The position numbers and the translations under genes are program-made. The notes under the pieces were generated by a model that worked only from the letters and a program-made list of their open reading frames with translations, had not been told where the DNA came from and ran no database searches. From NCBI GenBank assembly GCA_040758475.1, contig JBFLVN010000262.1, forward strand, positions 1 to 5,149: DNA of 5,149 nt. The letters are read 5' to 3'. The stretch comes from JBFLVN01 sp040758475. Lineage in GTDB: Bacteria > JAGRBM01. Shown here piece by piece: positions 1 through 4,808 of this stretch (the first letter of the stretch is position 1; each line of letters begins with the position of its first letter).

Positions 1-365
1 GTCTGGGGTTTTACGGGGTCCATCACCTTGATGTCCTTGAAGGAGAGATCGAAGGTGCACTTTTCGGGTTCCACCTTCTTGTTGGTCGCCCATTGCTGGA
101 AGTGGCTGGTCTTCGTCGGCTGGTTGTCCACGATGATGGAAATAAGCGGAATCGAACATTTACCCGACGCGGTACCCTTCACCGTATCGACGTCCAGGGC
201 GCAATCGATCGAGGAGCTCACGGCGTTGATCCTCTCCCCCAGGGGCGCGTCGAAGACAGCCCCCATGGTGGAATTGCCTACTGTGGGGTCCACCCGGAAC
301 GGCTCGGCCAATGATGCTTGAGCGGATAAAAGAACCAAAACTCCCGTTAAAACCACTTTATTCAC
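1..365 (-). CDS. Secreted/periplasmic protein, weakly YceI-like (partial, 3' end off window)
   Basis: The first 121 residues are present; the C-terminus lies beyond the left edge. The start is a GTG at 363-365, preceded on the minus strand by AAGGAG with a 7-nt gap. The N-terminus is a typical Sec signal peptide: a Lys at residue 3, a hydrophobic stretch (VVLTGVLVLLSAQ), then a likely cleavage after ASLA at residue 20. The mature part begins EPFRVDPTVGNS and alternates hydrophobic and polar residues, as in beta-sheet proteins. The 'F-x-V-D-P' opening and a later K-T-x-H-F-x-x-W segment near residues 85-92 recall the YceI lipid-binding beta-barrel family. This match is by eye and weak. Cysteines at 55, 70 and 103 could form disulfides in the periplasm. 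It lies 51 bp downstream of the macro-domain gene on the same strand and is probably co-transcribed with it. No catalytic motif is visible. Confidence 0.6.
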   Translation of the reverse strand, partial: MNKVVLTGVLVLLSAQASLAEPFRVDPTVGNSTMGAVFDAPLGERINAVSSSIDCALDVDTVKGTASGKCSIPLISIIVDNQPTKTSHFQQWATNKKVEPEKCTFDLSFKDIKVMDPVKPQ

Positions 366-372
366 GGTTTTG

Positions 373-378
373 CTCCTT
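373..378 (-). promoter_or_regulatory. Ribosome binding site AAGGAG for the GTG-started secreted protein
   Basis: On the minus strand AAGGAG lies 7 nt before the GTG at 363-365. It supports this non-ATG start, as does the signal peptide that follows immediately. Confidence 0.65.
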
Positions 379-384
379 GAATTC

Positions 385-414
385 GCTCCCTTCCCTCTAT
401 CCGGCGGTGGGAGC
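385..414. repeat. Intercistronic inverted repeat GCTCCC...GGGAGC
   Basis: Six-base arms at 385-390 and 409-414 are perfect inverted repeats with 18 bases between them, inside the 51-bp gap after the macro-domain gene. There is no T tract in either direction, so it is not a classical terminator. It could fold in the mRNA between the two genes, or be chance in GC-rich DNA. Confidence 0.3.
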
Positions 415-416
415 AT

Positions 417-968
417 TTATTCCTGAAGTTTCCCCAGAGCCGCTTCGAAATGCTCGTAAGTCGTCCCATCGAAGAGGCAAAACGTTACAACTTCCAGGCT
501 TCCGGCATCTCCCCGAAGAAACGCCCCGACTGTCTCTATCGCCAAAGGGGCCGCTTTCGCCACGGGAAACCCGTAAACCCCCGTGCTGATGGAAGGGAAG
601 GCGATACTCCGGCAAGCCGCTTCGGCGGCCAGTTCCAAACTGGAAAGATACGCGCCATGAAGGAGATCGGATTCCCCCTGGGTTCCGCCTCCCCAGATGG
701 GCCCGACCGCGTGGATGACGTACTTGACGCCTCGCTTCTCCAGGTCGAAAGCCGGCGTCAGCACGGCGCTCCCCGTCTCGCAACCGCCGATTTTCCGGCA
801 AGCGTCCAGGAGCCTTGGGCCCGCCGCCCGGTGGATGGCCCCATCCACTCCGCCCCCGCCCCGAAGCCCCGCGTTGGCCGCCGTTACGAGGGCGTCGGCC
901 CGGTGTTTGGTAATATCCCCCTGGACCAGGGCAACCCGGGCTTTGGCAATGGTCCGCTCGCAGGGCAT
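417..968 (-). CDS. Macro-domain protein, O-acetyl-ADP-ribose deacetylase (YmdB) type
   Basis: The protein has 183 residues and consists of one macro domain, close to the size of E. coli YmdB (about 177). Members bind ADP-ribose and hydrolyse O-acetyl-ADP-ribose or remove ADP-ribose from acidic side chains in the cytoplasm. Visible motifs are VQGDIT at 15-20, AAN at 30-32, the GGGGVDGAIHRAAG loop at 37-50, HAVGPIW at 86-92 and the phosphate loop SISTGVYGFP at 126-135. By comparison with YmdB, Asn32 and Asp42 match its catalytic Asn25 and Asp35. The usual first Asn of the NAAN motif is Thr here (TAAN). The ATG at 966-968 is chosen because GAAGG lies 6 nt upstream and the domain starts soon after. 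Earlier in-frame starts (ATG at 1010 and 1022, GTG at 1043) lack a Shine-Dalgarno sequence and would run into the control region. It is transcribed away from the regulator operon. Family assignment is firm; the physiological substrate is unknown. Confidence 0.93.
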   Translation of the reverse strand: MPCERTIAKARVALVQGDITKHRADALVTAANAGLRGGGGVDGAIHRAAGPRLLDACRKIGGCETGSAVLTPAFDLEKRGVKYVIHAVGPIWGGGTQGESDLLHGAYLSSLELAAEAACRSIAFPSISTGVYGFPVAKAAPLAIETVGAFLRGDAGSLEVVTFCLFDGTTYEHFEAALGKLQE

Positions 969-974
969 GGCGGG

Positions 975-979
975 CCTTC
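975..979 (-). promoter_or_regulatory. Ribosome binding site GAAGG that sets the macro-domain start
   Basis: On the minus strand AAGAAGG ends 6 nt before the ATG at 966-968. No comparable site precedes the longer in-frame starts further upstream, so this site supports the shorter protein. Confidence 0.5.
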
Positions 980-988
980 TTACCACAG

Positions 989-1003
989 GCGGGGAAGCCC
1001 CGC
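989..1003. repeat. Stem-loop GCGGGG-AAG-CCCCGC in the macro-gene leader
   Basis: The arms at 989-994 and 998-1003 are perfect inverted repeats around a 3-base loop. Two more outer pairs are possible (G988 with T1004 as a wobble, A987 with T1005). As RNA on the minus strand the stem would sit about 20 nt before the macro-domain start codon and just before its ribosome binding site. No T tract follows, so it is not a standard terminator. It may modulate the leader or be a protein-binding palindrome. Confidence 0.4.
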
Positions 1004-1030
1004 TTGACATGATTAGCGTCATATGGAAAA

Positions 1031-1043
1031 GTGGTCGAACCAC
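1031..1043. promoter_or_regulatory. Probable FadR/GntR-type operator, GTGGT-CGA-ACCAC
   Basis: This is a palindrome with 5-base arms around a 3-base centre, containing TGGT-N3-ACCA. The FadR subfamily of GntR regulators (FadR, PdhR, LldR) binds sites of the form TGGT-N3-ACCA or TNGT-N3-ACNA. The match is complete and lies 29 bp before the start of a FadR-like gene, in the divergent region shared with the macro-domain gene. The regulator probably binds here to control its own operon, possibly both directions. Binding is inferred from motif and position. Confidence 0.72.
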
Positions 1044-1062
1044 CCGATCACTCGATGGGTGG
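1040..1062. repeat. Inverted repeat CCACCC...GGGTGG overlapping the operator and the regulator RBS
   Basis: Arms CCACCC (1040-1045) and GGGTGG (1057-1062) are perfect complements separated by 11 bases. The left arm shares bases 1040-1043 with the operator palindrome. The right arm shares 1061-1062 with the GGGGAG ribosome binding site. If transcribed, the stem could partly mask translation initiation of the regulator. This role is speculative. Confidence 0.35.
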
Positions 1063-1066
1063 GGAG
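1061..1066 (+). promoter_or_regulatory. Ribosome binding site GGGGAG that sets the GntR start
   Basis: GGGGAG lies 6 nt before the ATG at 1073. The other in-frame candidates, GTG at 1031 and ATG at 1055, have no Shine-Dalgarno sequence. GTG 1031 is also the first base of the operator palindrome, so 1073 is preferred. Confidence 0.6.
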
Positions 1067-1072
1067 CCCCCG

Positions 1073-1837
1073 ATGGCCCGCGCCGCCGCCACCTTCCAGC
1101 CGATCCGCAACCAGAACATCTCCGAAACCCTGGCGGCCCAGATCCGCAAGGAAATCCTGCGCGGCACGTACAAGCCCGGTGACCGTCTCCCTTCCGAGCG
1201 GGAACTGGCCCTGGCCTTCGGCGTGAACCGCATGACCGTGCGGGAGGCGCTCTTAAAGCTCCAAGCCCTGGGGCTCGTCTCCATCCGCCAGGGGGCCGGT
1301 GTCGAGGTGCAGAGCTACCGGGACACGGGCAAGCTCGACCTGCTCATCCATCTTCTCACCACTCCCGACGCCGAGGGGCGCTACGACGCCCGGGCGCTTT
1401 TAAGCCTCGTTGAAGTGAGCCGCACGCTCTATCTCCAGGCCGTCGAACTCGCTTTCGAGCGGATGAAGCCAGAAGACACGGCGAAAATCCTCGAACTCCT
1501 GGACCGCCAGATCACCCTCGTGGACGACCCGGACGCCTTCGCCCGCAACAGCGTCGCGATCCACAAAACCATCTTCACGGCGGCCCATTCCATCACGCTC
1601 CGACTCCTCTTCAACACGCTTCAGGAAATCTTCGAATCCGAATCCTCCCCGTTCCGCGCCGTGATCCGGGAAGAACTCCGCGGGGTGGAACACGAACGGC
1701 TGCTCGGCTGGTTCCGGCAGGTACGCAAATGCGTCGAGAAGCGCGACGTCGCGGCTATGAAGAAACTCGTGGAAACGGTCTATCAACCCGAGAACCGGCG
1801 GCTCTTCGCCGAGTTCGTAGCGAAGAAGACTTTTTAA
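1073..1837 (+). CDS. GntR-family transcriptional regulator, FadR subfamily (FCD domain)
   Basis: A 254-residue DNA-binding regulator. Residues about 14-80 form the winged helix-turn-helix of the GntR family, with the classic run PGDRLPSERELA (35-46), the recognition region VNRMTVREALLKL (51-63) and the wing GLVSIRQGAGVEV (67-79). Residues about 105-240 are a helical FCD effector domain. Most FCD proteins bind a metal through one Asp and three His. Here His164 and His207 remain, the Asp position is Ser160, and no His appears near residue 237. E. coli FadR, which binds acyl-CoA, also lacks this metal site, so an acyl-CoA or similar ligand is possible but unproven. The gene is the first of five same-strand genes and ends 25 bp before the first diiron gene. 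A FadR-type palindrome lies 29 bp upstream, which suggests autoregulation. Family call is firm; effector unknown. Confidence 0.93.
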   Translation: MARAAATFQPIRNQNISETLAAQIRKEILRGTYKPGDRLPSERELALAFGVNRMTVREALLKLQALGLVSIRQGAGVEVQSYRDTGKLDLLIHLLTTPDAEGRYDARALLSLVEVSRTLYLQAVELAFERMKPEDTAKILELLDRQITLVDDPDAFARNSVAIHKTIFTAAHSITLRLLFNTLQEIFESESSPFRAVIREELRGVEHERLLGWFRQVRKCVEKRDVAAMKKLVETVYQPENRRLFAEFVAKKTF

Positions 1838-1847
1838 AAGTACAGGG

Positions 1848-1854
1848 AAGGAGG
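1848..1854 (+). promoter_or_regulatory. Strong ribosome binding site AAGGAGG for the first diiron gene
   Basis: AAGGAGG is a near-perfect Shine-Dalgarno sequence 8 nt before the ATG at 1863, in the 25-bp gap after the regulator. It suggests that the diiron protein is made at a higher level than the regulator in front of it. Confidence 0.75.
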
Positions 1855-1862
1855 ACTCTAAA

Positions 1863-2774
1863 ATGGCGGTAAAAATCCCCCAAGATCCCACCTTCGATCC
1901 GTACAACCCGGAAAATCTTAAAAGCCTGGACCAGTGGGCCAAGCTGGCCAATTCCATGGAAGGCTCCAAGCGCCAGTTCTGGAACGACGACGAAATCTTC
2001 GAGCAGATTCTAAAGAAACACGGCGGGATCAAGGCGAGCCGCGAACAGAAGGAAGCCATCGCCGGCCTCATGAGCGTCATCTACTACGGCGAGATCGTGG
2101 CCATGCATACCTCCAGCCAGCTCGTCGGCATGGTCCCGGACCTTGCCGCCCAGTTCGTCGCCGCCTTCCAGACCATGGAAGAGGCCAAGCACGTCACGAG
2201 CTTGGGAAAATACTTAAAAGCCCTCGACATCCCCCTTCCCGAGATCAATCCCAATATCCGAAAGCTCCTGGACGACGTCCGCAACACGGCAGACCCGGCG
2301 GAAAAGCTCGTGGGCATGAACCTGCTCGTGGAGCTTTCGGCTCACTCCATCTTCCAGGGCCTTATGGCGAGTTTCGACGAGCCGGTGCTCAAGGAACTTC
2401 TCCACTACATCGATCTGGACGAAGTAAAACACGTGGCCCTGGCCAGGAACTACGCCGCCGAGATGCTTCAGCGGGCGGGGCCGCTTCGCCGGGCACGGAT
2501 CATGCTCAAGCAGTTCTACTGGATGTCGCTTGCCTTCCGGGCCCAGCAGGACCTCTTCCGGCAGTACAAGGCCCTTCGGCTGGACATGAACTCCCACATG
2601 AAGCGGAACTTCGAGGACATGCGGAAAGTCTACAAAGACGTCCCCGGAAGCGTACAGCGCATCTGGATGATCAAGCCGCCCTCCAAAGCCTGGGGCGACC
2701 GGATCGCCGACTGGATGTTCCCACCGGAAGGAAAACCGGGCCAGGCGGCCACAGGAGCGCCGGCGGCCTCGTAA
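1863..2774 (+). CDS. Ferritin-superfamily diiron protein (R2/oxygenase-like), first of a pair
   Basis: A 303-residue, mostly helical soluble protein with no signal peptide. The four-helix diiron ligand set can be read directly: Glu77 (YYGE), Glu107-x-x-His110 (EEAKH), Glu157 (LVELS) and Glu187-x-x-His190 (DEVKH). This pattern and spacing is that of carboxylate-bridged diiron proteins such as ribonucleotide reductase R2, R2lox and the AurF-like and bacterial multicomponent oxygenases, which activate O2. An FW pair followed by acidic residues at 39-43 precedes the core, as in R2lox-like proteins. It is not a ferritin or bacterioferritin by length. The C-terminal tail (about 288-303) is Pro/Ala/Gly-rich and looks disordered. 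The next gene encodes a second, divergent diiron protein, so the two may form a complex or act in series. I cannot name the substrate. No reductase or ferredoxin is visible nearby. Confidence 0.85.
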   Translation: MAVKIPQDPTFDPYNPENLKSLDQWAKLANSMEGSKRQFWNDDEIFEQILKKHGGIKASREQKEAIAGLMSVIYYGEIVAMHTSSQLVGMVPDLAAQFVAAFQTMEEAKHVTSLGKYLKALDIPLPEINPNIRKLLDDVRNTADPAEKLVGMNLLVELSAHSIFQGLMASFDEPVLKELLHYIDLDEVKHVALARNYAAEMLQRAGPLRRARIMLKQFYWMSLAFRAQQDLFRQYKALRLDMNSHMKRNFEDMRKVYKDVPGSVQRIWMIKPPSKAWGDRIADWMFPPEGKPGQAATGAPAAS

Positions 2775-2786
2775 AAGGGTTTCTTT

Positions 2787-2804
2787 GGTGACGCAGGCGT
2801 CACC
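2787..2804. repeat. Perfect palindrome GGTGACGC-AG-GCGTCACC between the two diiron genes
   Basis: Arms at 2787-2794 and 2797-2804 are exact inverted repeats of 8 bases with a 2-base centre; as RNA, 7 pairs with a CAGG loop are more likely. It begins 13 bp after the first diiron stop codon and ends 57 bp before the next start. There is no following T tract, so it is probably not a terminator. It may be an mRNA stability or processing hairpin that sets the ratio of the two products, or an operator for an unidentified dimeric regulator. It does not match the FadR-type site. Confidence 0.6.
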
Positions 2805-2847
2805 GATTTACAATTGCGTAATCCGCCCATCCCGAAGGGAGGGCGAG

Positions 2848-2853
2848 AAGGAG
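2848..2853 (+). promoter_or_regulatory. Ribosome binding site AAGGAG that sets the second diiron start
   Basis: AAGGAG lies 8 nt before the ATG at 2862. A longer frame opens at TTG 2814 but has no ribosome binding site, and its extra 16 residues read through the AAGGAG itself. The 353-residue start is therefore preferred. Confidence 0.7.
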
Positions 2854-2861
2854 TAGAGGAA

Positions 2862-3923
2862 ATGAGCGCCTACAAACGTCCCGAAACCATGGAAGTCGTC
2901 AAAACGCCACTCGATATCTGCTGGCAGTGGCGGTACGAAATCGACATCGAGAAGTTGCGGCGCCTCTACTCCATGGCCAAGCGCGACCAGTGGAACGCCG
3001 ACGTGGAGATCAACTGGGACCGAGAGATCGACCCTTCGGCCGACGTACTCGATGTGGAGCGCATGCCCATCAAGACGACCAAGTTCTGGCAAAAGCTCTC
3101 CAAAACCCAACAGGAATCCTTCGGCGCCCACAACGCCGCCTACATGCTGTCCCAGTTTCTCCACGGCGAGCAGGGCGCCCTCATGGTGGCCGCCGCCCTC
3201 GTCCACGCGGTGCCGGACTACGAAGCCAAGCTCTACGCCGCCACCCAGGCCATGGACGAAGCCCGGCACGTGGAAGTCTTCGAGCGCTATATCAAGAAGC
3301 TCGACAAGATTTATCCGATCGACAACTTCCTCAAGCAGCTCCTCGACGCCACCCTCACCCACAAGCACTGGTGCGGCATGCTCGTAGGGATGCAGATGAT
3401 CGTGGAAGGCCTCGCCCTTGGCGCCTTCGTAAACATGCACGAAGCCACGAGCGAGCCCCTCTTCCGCGAAATGCTGGGTTACGTCATCAAGGACGAGTCC
3501 CGTCACGTGGCCTACGGGAACGTCTACGTCCAGGAAGCCCTCCAGGACATGCACCCCGACGACAAGGCCGAGATCGAGGACTTCGCCTTCAACTCGCTCA
3601 AGATCATGCGGCAGGCGCGCTTCGGCGGCTCGGGCAAAGGCGCCCAGGTCTACGAGAGCGTCCTCAAAGATTCGGGCATCGATCCCAAGGACTTCATGAA
3701 CGCCATGATGCAGGAATACATGTCCGGCTGGCGCCCCAAGGCCCTTCCGGGGCAACTCCACACGTTCAAGGACATCATGATGCCCCAGATCGTGCGCGTG
3801 GGCCTGTGTTCGACGGACCGCATCCGGAAAAAATACGAAGAAGCCAAGGTGAACATGTTCGATGACTTCTCGGCCCTCGAACAGATCGAGGTGAAGCTCG
3901 AAAGCGACGGCGCCACGGCGTAA
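2862..3923 (+). CDS. Ferritin-superfamily diiron oxidase/oxygenase-like protein, second of a pair
   Basis: A 353-residue cytoplasmic helical protein. The diiron ligands are all visible: Glu103 (HGEQ), Glu133-x-x-His136 (DEARH), Glu182 (VEG) and Glu212-x-x-His215 (DESRH). The AATQAMDEARH and IKDESRH helices resemble those of R2-like oxidases and of bacterial multicomponent monooxygenase hydroxylases (compare MMDELRH and TDESRH in toluene monooxygenase alpha subunits), but the protein is too short for the latter. An aromatic-rich N-terminal segment (WQWRYEID at 21-28, QWNADVEINW at 43-52) precedes the core. About 120 residues follow the last ligand helix, including a conserved-looking GW and PGQLH stretch at 289-300. 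It shares only the fold and ligand pattern with the preceding diiron protein, so this is not a recent tandem duplication. O2-dependent oxidation is the likely chemistry; substrate and electron donor are unknown. The ATG start is supported by AAGGAG 8 nt upstream. Confidence 0.87.
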   Translation: MSAYKRPETMEVVKTPLDICWQWRYEIDIEKLRRLYSMAKRDQWNADVEINWDREIDPSADVLDVERMPIKTTKFWQKLSKTQQESFGAHNAAYMLSQFLHGEQGALMVAAALVHAVPDYEAKLYAATQAMDEARHVEVFERYIKKLDKIYPIDNFLKQLLDATLTHKHWCGMLVGMQMIVEGLALGAFVNMHEATSEPLFREMLGYVIKDESRHVAYGNVYVQEALQDMHPDDKAEIEDFAFNSLKIMRQARFGGSGKGAQVYESVLKDSGIDPKDFMNAMMQEYMSGWRPKALPGQLHTFKDIMMPQIVRVGLCSTDRIRKKYEEAKVNMFDDFSALEQIEVKLESDGATA

Positions 3924-3972
3924 CGCGTTCGAGTTACTCTTCTTTTTTTAAAGTTCAAACAGGACTACGGCG

Positions 3973-4803
3973 ATGATCGTCCATCATCTCTCCGCCGCCA
4001 CGCTTTGCCCCGGCACCGCCCGTCTCGTAAACGGCAGGGGCGGCCTCTTCGAACCGGGCCGCATGGTCTGTCACTGCTGGCTCGTCGAATCGAACGACGG
4101 CCTTGTCCTCGTGGACACGGGCCTTGGCACCGATGACATGCGGAACATCCGGGGGCGCCTCGGAATCTGGTTCGAACAGATCGTCCGCCCTCTGGCGAAC
4201 GTCGAGGATACGGCCATCCGGCAGATCGCGAAAATGGGCTTTAAGCCCAGGGACGTGCGGCACATTATCCCCACTCACCTGGACCTGGATCACTCGGGCG
4301 GCATTCCCGATTTCCCCGACGCGCTGGTCCACGTTTTCCGGCCCGAGTACGAGGCGGCCATGCGGCGATCCACCCTCGCGGAGAAAGGCCGCTACCGGCC
4401 CATGCACTGGAAGCATTCTCCCAAGTGGAGCGTGCGGGAGCAGGAAGGCGAAAGCTGGTTCGGTTTTAGCGGCGTGCGCGCCCTCGATTCGAGCGAGGAA
4501 ATTCTCCTCATCCCCCTTGTAGGACACACGCGCGGGCACTGCGGCGTCGCCGTGAAAACAAAGACCGGCTGGCTCCTCCATGCAGGAGACGCCTATTTCT
4601 TCCACAAGGAGATGGATACGCCTCCCAAGTGCACGGTGGGCCTAAGGCTCTTCCAGCGCGTAGCCGCCATCAACAACCCCCAGCGGCTCGCCAATCAGAG
4701 GCGCCTTCGGGAACTCGTCGCCCGCCACGGCTCGGAAGTAACCGTCCACTGCGCCCACTGCCCGGTGGAATACGACAAGCTCCGGGCGAACGGCGCGTCC
4801 TAA
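3973..4803 (+). CDS. Metallo-beta-lactamase-fold hydrolase (lactonase-like subgroup)
   Basis: A 276-residue MBL-fold protein without a signal peptide. Family landmarks in order are GLVLVDTG at 43-50, the metal motif THLDLDHSGG at 101-110, GHTRGH at 184-189, HAGD at 203-206 and a late VHCAHC at 258-263. Likely metal ligands are His102, Asp104, Asp106, His107, His185 and Asp206, plus a C-terminal His (259 or 262). The canonical HxHxDH motif has Asp in place of its second His. This HLDLDH form occurs in a group of MBL proteins often labelled N-acyl-homoserine-lactonase-like, so the site is probably still active. Hydrolysis of an ester, lactone or thioester is expected; the substrate cannot be read. 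AGGA lies 8 nt before the ATG. It follows the second diiron gene by 49 bp and precedes the next gene by 5 bp, so it probably belongs to the same operon. It could process the diiron product. Confidence 0.88.
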   Translation: MIVHHLSAATLCPGTARLVNGRGGLFEPGRMVCHCWLVESNDGLVLVDTGLGTDDMRNIRGRLGIWFEQIVRPLANVEDTAIRQIAKMGFKPRDVRHIIPTHLDLDHSGGIPDFPDALVHVFRPEYEAAMRRSTLAEKGRYRPMHWKHSPKWSVREQEGESWFGFSGVRALDSSEEILLIPLVGHTRGHCGVAVKTKTGWLLHAGDAYFFHKEMDTPPKCTVGLRLFQRVAAINNPQRLANQRRLRELVARHGSEVTVHCAHCPVEYDKLRANGAS

Positions 4804-4808
4804 ATCCC

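Noticed and set aside
28..321. Small plus-strand frames opposite the secreted protein
   Set aside because: The minus-strand reading gives a signal peptide, a ribosome binding site and a coherent mature sequence; the plus-strand frames have none of these.
1004..1032. TTGACA at 1004-1009 as a sigma-70 -35 box for the regulator operon
   Set aside because: The hexamer is perfect, but the positions 16-18 bp downstream (GAAAAG, AAAAGT, AAAGTG) are not acceptable -10 boxes, and TATGGA at 1022 is too close. It could be a -35 element with a poor -10, but it is not firm enough to annotate.
1400..2080. A 226-codon minus-strand frame spanning the end of the regulator and the start of the first diiron gene
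   Set aside because: It crosses two well-supported plus-strand genes and shows no domain or convincing start; a shadow frame.
1934..2791. A 285-codon plus-strand frame inside the first diiron gene
   Set aside because: The product is Arg/Gly/Pro/His-rich with no motif, typical of the +2 frame of a GC-rich gene.
2814..2861. Longer second diiron protein starting at TTG 2814
   Set aside because: No ribosome binding site precedes it, the start is a rare codon, and the extension reads through the AAGGAG that serves the ATG at 2862.
2808..3761. A 317-codon open frame on the minus strand, antisense to the second diiron gene
   Set aside because: Its translation is rich in Val, Gly, His and Leu with no family motif, and it mirrors codons of the plus-strand gene, whose diiron ligands and ribosome binding site are clear. 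It is a GC-driven shadow.
1863..3923. Tandem duplication of a single diiron gene
   Set aside because: Beyond the metal-ligand helices the two proteins do not align by eye, and they differ in length and in their terminal regions. They share a superfamily but are not a recent duplication.
3922..3957. Possible rho-independent terminator after the second diiron gene (TAAC...GTTA followed by a run of seven T)
   Set aside because: The stem has only four outer pairs, a G-A mismatch and a 2-base inner loop, and six bases separate it from the T run. It is too weak to call, so the MBL gene is kept in the same operon.
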